This document shows, one piece after another, positions 6,429 through 13,312 of a stretch of DNA of 52,575 bases (positions within the stretch are counted from its first letter, which is position 1; every line of letters starts with the position of its first letter). Location of the stretch: the NCBI GenBank assembly GCA_023254555.1, contig JALRLI010000001.1, positions 1 to 52,575 of the forward strand, written 5' to 3'. Source of the DNA: Microbacteriaceae bacterium. GTDB taxonomy: Bacteria; Actinomycetota; Actinomycetes; Actinomycetales; Microbacteriaceae. Below the pieces are notes generated by a model. It worked only from the letters and a program-made list of their open reading frames with translations, searched no databases and was not told the DNA's origin. Made by a program: the position numbers and the translations under genes.

Positions 6429-7390
6429 GGTTTCATCCAAATAAGGTGTTGCTTCATCGAGTCGCTGTAGCCGATTTCACCCTGGGTTGTGACCCAGAGG
6501 GCTGCAATTTGATCGCCATTGCATGTTTCGAGTATTGATGACTCGCCCTCGATGAACAGCGTTTTGGTCAGCGTTTCAGCGACATTGGTGTTCTTGTGCA
6601 CCACTGTCACGGCAGCAAGTCCTGAGTTTGCTGGTCTACCCGTCTTGGGGTTGACGAGGTGGTGGACATCATCCCCATGTTGTGTTTTCCACCTGCGTTT
6701 ACGAACGCTCGAAGTAGCCAGTCCGGTATCCGAAATTTCTAATACTGCTAAAGGGTCGGCTTCGGAACTGTCGAAGGGATTTTCGACCCCAATTCGCCAA
6801 GCTGTCCCTTCCGGGCTATGGCCCCAGGCCTGGAGGTCGCCGCCAGCATTCACAAACCCCGAGGGAGCCGATTCACGAAGCGAGGCGCTCAGCAGGTCGA
6901 CGGCAAGACCTTTCCCAATGCCTCCAAGATCAATAGGTGCGCCAGAAAGATTGATTTTGTAGCTTGATCCGACGTGCTCGAATTGGGGGCGCCAAGATTC
7001 CATTTCGGTGTGGGTGCTTGGCAGGCTGCCACGCGGCGAGGAGCCTGTCTCGAATGAATCCGCGTAGCCGATTTCTTTGAGCGTGCTGATTACCCTCGGG
7101 TCGAAAAGGCCGTTTGAGCGCTCGAACGCATCTGCCGCAACCTTCACTGCTTCGAAAAGTAGCGCTGGAACTTCTACGCTCTCATTCGGTGAGTTATTGA
7201 GTTGAGCGAGGGGATTATCAGGGATAAACCTCGAGCAGGTTTGCTCGAACTCAGCCAGAAATGGCTCGACTGTTTCATTCACAATCTTCTCGAACTCCGT
7301 TGCAGAAACCGATAACGAAATCTCGACGTCAGAGTTCATACTCCGAATGAGCCCCGAACTGTAGGTCAGGGCTGACTTACTCTCAGACAT
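6425..7390 (-). CDS. apbE: FAD:protein FMN transferase (ApbE family)
   Basis: ApbE attaches FMN through a phosphodiester bond to a Thr/Ser of exported or membrane redox proteins. The 321-residue protein shows the family's N-terminal SMNSDVEISLSV strand, the FDPRVISTLKEIGY helix, the IDLGGIGKGLAVDL motif, GFVNAGGDLQAWG, HHLVNPKTGRPA (Mg/FAD site) and LTKTLFIEG. No signal peptide or lipobox is evident at the annotated start, unlike many secreted ApbE proteins, so the enzyme may act in the cytoplasm. The start ATG is 4 bases after the stop of the upstream gene. No FMN-binding-domain substrate is encoded in the window. Confidence 0.93.
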   Translation of the reverse strand: MSESKSALTYSSGLIRSMNSDVEISLSVSATEFEKIVNETVEPFLAEFEQTCSRFIPDNPLAQLNNSPNESVEVPALLFEAVKVAADAFERSNGLFDPRVISTLKEIGYADSFETGSSPRGSLPSTHTEMESWRPQFEHVGSSYKINLSGAPIDLGGIGKGLAVDLLSASLRESAPSGFVNAGGDLQAWGHSPEGTAWRIGVENPFDSSEADPLAVLEISDTGLATSSVRKRRWKTQHGDDVHHLVNPKTGRPANSGLAAVTVVHKNTNVAETLTKTLFIEGESSILETCNGDQIAALWVTTQGEIGYSDSMKQHLIWMKP

Positions 7391-7394
7391 TGGC

Positions 7395-7817
7395 CTATGA
7401 AGCGCCGGTGTTTGTATTGGTGGACGGTGCGGGTGCGGGTGCGGGTGCGGGTGCCGGTGCTTGCTGTGTAGCAGAGCCAGTCGACGCAGACGAAGATCCG
7501 CTCCAGCTCGCTGAGCCGCTGCTGGCTGAGCCCCCTACCAGTGCTGCAGTGGCCTCCTCCATAGCCTTGATCTGACTGGTCAGGTCTGAGAGTTTGGTTT
7601 CGAGAGCGGTGATGGTCAGCTTATTCGCATTGATTTGCGCTTGCTCCGCGCTCGAAAACTGACTCGATTCTGCGGCTGCACTGTCCGAAGCGGTCGCTAG
7701 CGGGTCGTTATTTAAGGCCCAGCTCGTGGCGACGCCAAAGGTGCCGACCGCGATGGGCAACGCAACAAGAGCGGGCAACCAACGAAGCGCTTTCGAGGAG
7801 TCACGCTTAGTCGTCAT
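7395..7817 (-). CDS. Exported coiled-coil/low-complexity protein with Ala-Pro tail
   Basis: I do not recognise this 140-residue protein. From ATG 7817 it has a basic N-terminus, one hydrophobic segment (about residues 14-30) that can be a signal peptide or anchor, then a helical, coiled-coil-like stretch around KLTITALETKLSDLTSQIKA, a Ser/Gly-rich region, an Ala-Pro repeat and the ending STNTNTGAS. It overlaps the upstream gene at 7807 by 11 bases and sits 4 bases from apbE. The neighbour has the same build (hydrophobic N-terminus, coiled coil, Ser/Gly, Ala-Pro), so the two are probably diverged duplicates. The terminal TGAS loosely recalls ApbE target motifs, which is only a suggestion. Reading the frame further upstream to 8183 would be a shadow of the neighbour. 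Confidence 0.75.
   Translation of the reverse strand: MTTKRDSSKALRWLPALVALPIAVGTFGVATSWALNNDPLATASDSAAAESSQFSSAEQAQINANKLTITALETKLSDLTSQIKAMEEATAALVGGSASSGSASWSGSSSASTGSATQQAPAPAPAPAPAPSTNTNTGAS
7426..7460. repeat. Six-base GGTGCG tandem repeat encoding the Ala-Pro tract
   Basis: About five to six near-perfect copies of the hexamer GGTGCG (one ending in C) encode Ala-Pro dipeptides on the minus strand. Copy number could vary by slippage in frame, changing linker length without disrupting the protein. Confidence 0.85.
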
Positions 7818-8238
7818 CGTCGCGCTCCTCGTGATCATCGTCGCGCTCCTCGTGATCATCGTCATGTTCTTCGTGGTTATCGTCATCGTAGGATTGTGCA
7901 GGCGCTGGGGCCGGTGCTGGGGCAGGTGCGGCGGACGTGCCACCGGTAGCGCCAGCACCTGTCTGCGACCCTCCAGTGGAGACCGATCCCGATGAGGTTG
8001 AGCCTGAGTTGAGTGCCGCAATCGCCGCATCGTAGTTTGCTTGCGCCGCGGCGAGAGCGGCTTCTGCTTCAAGAATCTGTTGCTGTAACGAAGCAATTGC
8101 AGTGGTTTGTTCGCTGATAACCGTCTCGGCAACCTCTTTTGAGTCTGCTTCGGTAACTGCGAATGCAGCGACCCCCATACCACTCACAGCGGTGAGTGCT
8201 GCAGCACCGCTAATGATGATCTTAGTTGTGGTCTTCAT
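7807..8238 (-). CDS. Exported protein with coiled coil, Ala-Pro linker and Asp/His/Glu-rich tail
   Basis: This 143-residue protein starts at ATG 8238 behind a strong GGAGG site. It begins MKTTTKIIISGAAALTAV with a hydrophobic stretch fitting a signal peptide that could be cut near AFA. A helical segment with heptad-like spacing follows (SLQQQILEAEAALAAAQ), then a Ser/Gly/Thr region, an Ala-Pro linker and a 25-residue C-terminal tail made almost only of Asp, Glu, His and Arg, in three imperfect DDDHEER-type repeats. Such a tail could bind Ca, Fe or Mn outside the cell; that is inferred. It leads the operon that runs into apbE, the heme protein, the NuoF-like subunit and ferredoxin. I do not recognise a family. 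Confidence 0.8.
   Translation of the reverse strand: MKTTTKIIISGAAALTAVSGMGVAAFAVTEADSKEVAETVISEQTTAIASLQQQILEAEAALAAAQANYDAAIAALNSGSTSSGSVSTGGSQTGAGATGGTSAAPAPAPAPAPAQSYDDDNHEEHDDDHEERDDDHEERDDDD
7816..7884. repeat. 21-bp tandem repeat encoding the acidic histidine tail
   Basis: Two identical 21-bp units (7816-7836, 7837-7857) are followed by a diverged third (7858-7878) and a partial fourth. Each unit encodes one seven-residue Asp/His/Glu/Glu/Arg heptapeptide on the minus strand. The first unit also contains the start codon of the downstream gene at 7817. Confidence 0.9.
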
Positions 8239-8325
8239 GTTTTTCGCCTCCGATGTTCACTCTATGGAGGGAAGCTATGAAACGGCTGTGGAAGCGACGC
8301 CCGACACGTGGGGCGCATCCAGCCA

Positions 8326-9039
8326 CTATATTCCGGTTCCGCCGCCTATCAGCGCACCAATTCCCCAGGTGACTGCGAGTGCAAGGGCACCACCTATCGT
8401 CACGCGAATAATCGGTTTCAACATTGGGCTTCGACCCAGATAGGCGCCAAGGCCACCAGTGATTGCCAATGCCACGAGCGAGGCGATGACAGTGATTAGG
8501 ATTCTGACTTCTGCCGGAGAGAAGATTATGGCGAGCATCGGCAATACAGCACCCGCTAAGAAGGAAATTGCCGAGCTTATTGCTGCGTGCCAGGGGTTAG
8601 TGAGCTCTTCTTCTTTGATGCCCAATTCTGCCTCGAGGTGGGCTTTTATCGGGTCGATCGCTGTGAGCTCTTCGGCCACTTTCTGCGCCGTTGGCTCACT
8701 CAATCCTTTTTGTATATATATTTCTGCGAGTTCCTGCAGCTCAATTTCGGGCTGGCTCTGAAGTTCTAACTTCTCGCGTGCGATGAGTGCGGCTTCGCTG
8801 TCGCGCTGGCTGCTCACCGAAACATATTCGCCCAGTGCCATCGAGATTGAACCGGCCAGCACACCTGCGATGCCGGCAATCAGAATCGGAGTCACCTCTT
8901 GGGTAGCCGCGGCCACACCAACCAACAAAGCTGCGATTGACACAATTCCATCGTTTGCGCCGAGAACACCTGCACGAAGCCAATTCAATCTGGCAGCGAA
9001 TTGGGTGCGATGGGGTTCTGTGGGATTGACTGTGCTCAT
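8326..9039 (-). CDS. VIT1/CCC1-family iron/manganese transporter
   Basis: This 237-residue protein has the family hallmark LRAGVLGANDGIVSIAALLVGVAAA in the first membrane helix, then SMALGEYVSVSSQRD, a cytoplasmic helical metal-binding region rich in Glu (about residues 80-140: EAALIAREKLELQ...EELTAIDPIKAHLEAELGIKEEEL), and three more helices, giving five in all. Family members export Fe(II) or Mn(II) from the cytoplasm by proton antiport. It lies 87 bases upstream of the redox island on the same strand; cotranscription is possible. It is divergent from the esterase at 9109. Confidence 0.93.
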   Translation of the reverse strand: MSTVNPTEPHRTQFAARLNWLRAGVLGANDGIVSIAALLVGVAAATQEVTPILIAGIAGVLAGSISMALGEYVSVSSQRDSEAALIAREKLELQSQPEIELQELAEIYIQKGLSEPTAQKVAEELTAIDPIKAHLEAELGIKEEELTNPWHAAISSAISFLAGAVLPMLAIIFSPAEVRILITVIASLVALAITGGLGAYLGRSPMLKPIIRVTIGGALALAVTWGIGALIGGGTGI

Positions 9040-9108
9040 CTCTCCATCCTATGTATTTGAAAGGATGCGCTTGCACTTGCGCACCGAGTTGAACACACTT
9101 GAACAGAT

Positions 9109-10653
9109 ATGGCTACTCCCTCAGCACAGAACGTCACAGTACCCACCGAAGCGGGCTTTGTGCGTGGGGTTTCTGACGGCGTCACCACTCGCTGGCTGGG
9201 TGTGCCTTACGCTACGGCTCCAACCGGCGTGAAGCGATACACCTCGGCGCTGCCCGTTACGCATTGGGAGGGAACTCGTAACACCGCAATGTTCGGACCG
9301 AGCAGTTGGCAGCCTCGTACTCCGATGATTCGGCTACCCTCGCAGCACACGTTTTCGGAGCAGTGTCTGAATCTCAATATTTGGTCACCGGCAGACCGCG
9401 AGTCTGCGGAGCAGCTACCGGTGATGGTCTGGATTCACGGAGGGGCTTCGGTGATTGGTTCCTCTGCGCAGCCTGTTTATAACGGCACTGTGCTCAGTTC
9501 TGAGGGTAGAGCAGTTGTCGTGACGCTCAACTATCGCCTCGGCGTTCTTGGGGCTCTGAACTTCTCGCATCTGAATACGAAGACTCAAGCGTTCGAAAGC
9601 AATTTGGGGCTGAAAGACATCGTGACTGCGCTGGGATGGGTTCAGCGCAACATCACTTATTTCGGCGGCGACGCAGATCGTGTCACCCTGTTTGGCGAAT
9701 CTGCAGGCGCAGCGGCTATTACGTCGCTCATGACTGCGCCGCAAGCTCGAGACTTGTTTCACCGTGCAATCGTGCAAAGTGCGCCGGCTACAAGCGTCTA
9801 CGGGCAAGAACGCTCGACCCAAATTGCTGATGCGTATCTGCACCTCATGGACGTCAACCCTTCAGACGCGGCCCAGCTTCTGCTTGACTCCCCAGCAGAG
9901 TCTCTGGCCGAGTCCGCGATGCGGCTGATTTATTCAATTGCAGAGGCGGAGCCGGGGAGCCTCGCCTACGCGCCCGTCGTGGATGGTGATTTTTTACCCG
10001 ATTACCCGGTCGATGTCTTTCGGCGAGGCGAGCAAATGCGAATCCCCATGATTATTGGCACGAATCAGAATGAAGCAGCACTCTTCAAGCAGCTCAAATC
10101 ACCGGTGATGCCGGTAACCGCTGACGCCGTGAATCACATGCTCGAGAATATCTCGGCTGAAGGTTACGCGTCTGCCAACGCGATTTCGAGGGTTCGTGCA
10201 GCATATCCCGAGTTTCCAGCCGAGCGAGCGGCAATGCAAATATCAACGGACGCGGGCATCAGAATGCCGGCGGTCTGGCTGGCAAGCGCGCATTCGGCTG
10301 TGGCGGCAACGTATATGTACCGATTCGACCACTCAACACCAGTGCTGAAGGCCTTGGGCTACGGTGCCGCGCATGCAACAGAGCTCCCTTACGTGTTTGG
10401 CACAATCGATACGGTGCGGCGCTTGCCGGGGGCCGGTCTCATATGGCTCGGCGGTTTGAGCCAAGCGCGCGACGTGTCTCGTGAAATCAGACGCCGTTGG
10501 CTGAAATTTGCTGATGGTGACCTGAAGGATTGGCCCGCCTACGATACTGAGAAACGGTCAACGCAAATATTTGACAGGGGGGTCAGCAGCGTGAGCGATC
10601 CGGGAGCGACCACCAGAAACGCTTGGGGAGATGCCCCTATCAGTTTCCGTTGA
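9109..10653 (+). CDS. Type-B carboxylesterase
   Basis: This 514-residue alpha/beta hydrolase has the type-B carboxylesterase marks: FRG-type N-terminal VRGVSDGVTTRWLGVPYA, the EQCLNLNIWSP motif, the oxyanion-hole WIHGGASVIGS and the nucleophile elbow FGESAGA. The C-terminal GAAHATELPYVFG carries the catalytic His. No signal peptide is visible, so it is probably cytoplasmic. The natural ester is unknown. The TetR gene starts 12 bases downstream, so the pair may be a self-regulated detoxification or catabolic unit. Confidence 0.93.
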   Translation: MATPSAQNVTVPTEAGFVRGVSDGVTTRWLGVPYATAPTGVKRYTSALPVTHWEGTRNTAMFGPSSWQPRTPMIRLPSQHTFSEQCLNLNIWSPADRESAEQLPVMVWIHGGASVIGSSAQPVYNGTVLSSEGRAVVVTLNYRLGVLGALNFSHLNTKTQAFESNLGLKDIVTALGWVQRNITYFGGDADRVTLFGESAGAAAITSLMTAPQARDLFHRAIVQSAPATSVYGQERSTQIADAYLHLMDVNPSDAAQLLLDSPAESLAESAMRLIYSIAEAEPGSLAYAPVVDGDFLPDYPVDVFRRGEQMRIPMIIGTNQNEAALFKQLKSPVMPVTADAVNHMLENISAEGYASANAISRVRAAYPEFPAERAAMQISTDAGIRMPAVWLASAHSAVAATYMYRFDHSTPVLKALGYGAAHATELPYVFGTIDTVRRLPGAGLIWLGGLSQARDVSREIRRRWLKFADGDLKDWPAYDTEKRSTQIFDRGVSSVSDPGATTRNAWGDAPISFR

Positions 10654-10665
10654 TATTCTCATTCC

Positions 10666-11277
10666 GTGAACGTTGAAACAATGCACCCCACCAAAGAGCG
10701 TCTGATTCAGACGGTATCCGCGATGCTTGACGCAGATGTTCAGCACGATGTCATTCTTGAGGATGTTCTCAATACCTCTGGTATCTCGCGAGGGTCGCTC
10801 TATCACCACTTCAGCGACTTCCCTGATCTCATCGAGCAGACTCTGTTGGTTCGTTTCTCGCACGGCGTGGATGAGACCACACAGTTGACGCGTGACATCG
10901 CGAACAAGGCGAAGACTGCTGACGAATTTTGGACGGGGATCGGCGAACTTATTGTGTACTCGCAGAGTCCGCTGAGAGCCAGAAGAAGGCAGGAACGCAC
11001 TCGCATTATCGGGCTCGCAGCAACAAGCGAGCGTCTCGCGAAAGCGCTCGCAGCTGAACAAGAGCGACTCACTGTTGAGATGACTGAAATCTACGCCGAG
11101 GTGCAAGCGAACGGCTGGGCTCGGCACGACCTTGATCCAAGAACTATTGCGGTGTTTACCCAGGCATACACTCTTGGTCGGGTAGTCGACGATATCTCTG
11201 AAGAGCATGTCAATTCAGGCGACTGGGACAAGCTGCTCAACATCGTTCTGAATACCTTCAAAAGCAACGCGACGTAG
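10666..11277 (+). CDS. TetR-family transcriptional regulator
   Basis: This 203-residue protein has an N-terminal TetR helix-turn-helix (VILEDVLNTSGISRGSLYHHFSDFPDLIEQTLL, about residues 27-60) and a helical ligand-binding C-terminal half. The GTG start lies 12 bases after the esterase stop. It is probably a repressor of its own operon, responding to a ligand related to the esterase substrate; the ligand is unknown. A short hairpin with a T tract follows the gene. Confidence 0.9.
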   Translation: MNVETMHPTKERLIQTVSAMLDADVQHDVILEDVLNTSGISRGSLYHHFSDFPDLIEQTLLVRFSHGVDETTQLTRDIANKAKTADEFWTGIGELIVYSQSPLRARRRQERTRIIGLAATSERLAKALAAEQERLTVEMTEIYAEVQANGWARHDLDPRTIAVFTQAYTLGRVVDDISEEHVNSGDWDKLLNIVLNTFKSNAT

Positions 11278-11279
11278 TC

Positions 11280-11303
11280 CGCGAATTCTCGCGAAAGTTT
11301 TTC
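11280..11303 (+). terminator. Possible weak intrinsic terminator after the TetR gene
   Basis: CGCGA (11280-11284) and TCGCG (11289-11293) form a 5-bp hairpin with a 4-base loop, followed by AAAGTTTTTC. The stem is short, so termination is uncertain. Confidence 0.45.
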
Positions 11304-11312
11304 ACTGAGGAG

Positions 11313-11385
11313 TGGGCCCGGTGGGACTCGAACCCACGACCCGCGGATTAAAAGTCCGATGCTCTACCAACTGAGCTACAGGCCC
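11313..11385 (-). tRNA. tRNA-Lys (anticodon UUU)
   Basis: The reverse strand gives a 73-base cloverleaf with acceptor GGGCCTG...CGGGCCC plus A, D arm GCTCAGTTGGTAGAGC, anticodon loop CTTTTAA (anticodon TTT) and T arm GTGGG-TTCGAGT-CCCAC. CCA is not encoded. Confidence 0.97.
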
Positions 11386-11489
11386 GATGCCAACAAAAAG
11401 CGGCCACCGGGTGACCGTTCTTGTACGTGAAAGTCTAGCAGGGCTAGCAGGGCGTAAATTACAGCGCGTCATCGAACACGGTCAGCACG

Positions 11490-12122
11490 ATGGGCTATCG
11501 TGAACGCATGAAACCCGTGCTCCGCGCATCCGCCCATTTCGAATGGGTGCAGGGTTCTGACGACCCTGAAGTGGCGCATCGCTTAGCGCACGACACAGCT
11601 TGGGCGTTGCTTGACCGAGTCAGGCATGTTGCTGATTCGCGGCTCGTTGAGCGGGTCATTTCGGTTGCGGATACAGATGCTATCGATGACATTGCTGAGC
11701 TGTGGGTTGACGCTTCTGAGCAGTCGCTGGCTGGCATGTTGTGGAGGCTCTACCTGATTCGTCAGGTCGTGCGCACGCACCCCGAAGAAACCACGACGCT
11801 GTTTCGTGCCGGATTCGAGCATGCGAAGTCGATCGATCCTGTTGTCGTCGGACTCGCCGCTCCTGCGCAACCTGAGAGTATGCGTGCGCTGACTGATGAG
11901 ATTCTGCGCGGGGTGTTCTCTGCAGATCTCGCCGACGCGCTCGAACGGGCATCCGCGTTCTGTAATTTGATGAGCCTAGGATGCGCAGCTGAAGCCGACA
12001 GTCGCGAAAACTTTGATTCATCTCACGCCACTGAGCTCACGACGCGGGCCCTCCGCTACTCGATGTTCGCAAACGAACTCGGCGCGGGTGCGCGGCTTTG
12101 GCGGGCTGGCAGGCTGCACTAG
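11490..12122 (+). CDS. Conserved actinobacterial protein of unknown function
   Basis: This 210-residue, largely helical soluble protein has no signal peptide or membrane segment. It begins MGYRERMKPVLRASAHFEWVQ; ATG 11508 (MKPVL) is an equally good start since neither has a clear ribosome binding site. It contains many acidic and Arg residues (LAHDTAWALLDRVRHVADSRLVERV) and ends in LGAGARLWRAGRLH. I recall similar proteins near pst genes in Microbacteriaceae, sometimes mislabelled as RNA polymerase beta subunit, but I cannot assign a function. A branched RNA candidate begins 12 bases after its stop. Confidence 0.75.
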   Translation: MGYRERMKPVLRASAHFEWVQGSDDPEVAHRLAHDTAWALLDRVRHVADSRLVERVISVADTDAIDDIAELWVDASEQSLAGMLWRLYLIRQVVRTHPEETTTLFRAGFEHAKSIDPVVVGLAAPAQPESMRALTDEILRGVFSADLADALERASAFCNLMSLGCAAEADSRENFDSSHATELTTRALRYSMFANELGAGARLWRAGRLH

Positions 12123-12134
12123 TACACTGGATTC

Positions 12135-12212
12135 GCCTGGCCACAGTAACCCCGGGCTCCAAAATTTGCCGCTTCGAGCGGACCTTCGCCGAGAGGCGTT
12201 CTGTGGCCGGGC
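12135..12212 (+). ncRNA. Branched structured RNA candidate upstream of pstS
   Basis: A 12-bp outer stem (12135-12146 with 12201-12212, one G-U pair) encloses two hairpins: CCGCT-TCG-AGCGG at 12169-12181 and CGCC-GAGA-GGCG at 12187-12198, the latter capped by a GNRA tetraloop. The 22-base strand 12147-12168 is unpaired or contains CCCGGG. A T-rich run (ATTATTCTTTTT) follows the outer stem, so the element might end in termination. It could be the 3' end of the upstream gene's transcript, a separate small RNA, or part of the pstS leader. I do not recognise a known family. Confidence 0.5.
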
Positions 12213-12237
12213 ATTATTCTTTTTCGCGAAAGCAGCC

Positions 12238-12255
12238 GTTAACCTTCTGTTTAGA
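12238..12255 (+). promoter_or_regulatory. PHO-box-like direct repeat upstream of pstS
   Basis: GTTAACC (12238-12244) and GTTTAGA (12249-12255) are repeats at the 11-base period seen in actinobacterial PhoP/RegX3 boxes (consensus GTTCACC plus four bases). Further GTTxACT-like heptamers follow at 12264 and 12274, out of phase. The position, about 90 bases before the pstS start, fits phosphate-starvation activation. Confidence 0.55.
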
Positions 12256-12342
12256 TTTGCATCGTTTACTTAGGTTGACTCAGTTGAGTTTAGGTAAGAA
12301 AACCGTCGGCCCCGGCTGACAATGAAAAGGAAGAAACACACA

Positions 12343-13287
12343 GTGTCTATTCGTACGTTCACAGCTTTCAGCGCAACCGCTGGAGCTGTATCTCTCGCTC
12401 TTCTGCTCTCCGCCTGTGGTGGTCAGCAGGCTCCTTCCGGTGAAGGACTCTCGGGCAGCGTAGCTGTCGACGGTTCGTCAACGGTTGCCCCTCTCGCTGA
12501 GGCAGCCGCAGGCCTCTACGCAGAGGTTGAACCTGAGGTTCAGGTGACCGTGGGCACTTCAGGAACCGGTGGCGGCTTCGAGAAGTTCTGTGCAGCCGAG
12601 ACTGATATCTCGACCGCATCACGCGAAATCAAAGATGAAGAAGCAGCTAAGTGTGCCGAGGCTGGTGTTGAGTTCACCGAAATCCTCATCGCTAATGATG
12701 GGCTTTCAGTCATCGTGAACCCAGAAAATACCTGGGCTAAAGACCTGACTGTTGCTCAGCTCGCTACCATCTGGGCTCCCGCGGCTGAGGGCAAGGTCAT
12801 GAGCTGGAAGGATGTTGATCCTTCATTCCCAGATGTGAAGATTGAGGCATTCGGCCCAGGTACTGATTCGGGAACATTCGACTTCTTTACCAAGGCAATC
12901 AATGGCGAAGAGGGTGCAAGCCGAACCGACTACAGCGCTTCAGAAGACGACAACGTCATCGTTCAGGGTGTTGCAGGAGCTAAGGGTGGCATCGGATACC
13001 TCGGCCTGAGCTACGCAGAACTGAATGCTCAGCAGGTGAAACTTGTTTCTGTGGATGGTGTGATGCCTTCGATCGAGACCGTTCAGGATGGAACGTACAC
13101 TCCCCTTGGTCGACCACTCTTCATCTACGTAAACAACGCGAATTTTACTGACAACAAGGCCGTCAAGGGCTTCGTTGAGTACTTCGTCGACAACGCCGAG
13201 TTGGCGGCTGAGGATGCACTCCTCGTTGGTCTGACAGCAGAACAGCTTCAGATTGCAAAAGACGAGCTCGCAGCTCTCGAGAAGTAA
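12343..13287 (+). CDS. pstS: Phosphate-binding lipoprotein of the Pst importer
   Basis: PstS captures phosphate outside the membrane for PstCAB. From GTG 12343 the protein has 314 residues: a signal peptide ending in the lipobox LLSAC, then VDGSSTVAPLAEA (the phosphate-binding SGSSTV-type loop) and the GTSGTGGGFEKFC and FGPGTDSGTFDFF motifs that also contact phosphate. I prefer GTG 12343 to ATG 12322 because AAGGAAG sits 9 bases before it and the signal peptide is then of normal length. The gene is the first of pstSCAB. Confidence 0.96.
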   Translation: MSIRTFTAFSATAGAVSLALLLSACGGQQAPSGEGLSGSVAVDGSSTVAPLAEAAAGLYAEVEPEVQVTVGTSGTGGGFEKFCAAETDISTASREIKDEEAAKCAEAGVEFTEILIANDGLSVIVNPENTWAKDLTVAQLATIWAPAAEGKVMSWKDVDPSFPDVKIEAFGPGTDSGTFDFFTKAINGEEGASRTDYSASEDDNVIVQGVAGAKGGIGYLGLSYAELNAQQVKLVSVDGVMPSIETVQDGTYTPLGRPLFIYVNNANFTDNKAVKGFVEYFVDNAELAAEDALLVGLTAEQLQIAKDELAALEK

Positions 13288-13312
13288 ATAACTACTAGGT
13301 AGTCTTACTTAC

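Noticed and set aside
7726..7995. 89-residue plus-strand hydrophobic reading frame
   Set aside because: Its valine/isoleucine run is the antisense of the Asp/His repeat; no ribosome binding site and low-complexity origin.
7818..8183. Long upstream extension of the 7395 gene (to 262 residues)
   Set aside because: The extra part is a frame-shifted shadow of the acidic-tail protein, rich in Arg/Gln/Pro without sense; ATG 7817 gives a normal export signal.
13288..13312. ACTACTAGGTAGT inverted repeat between pstS and pstC as a terminator
   Set aside because: The arms are only five bases, AT-rich and lack a T tract.
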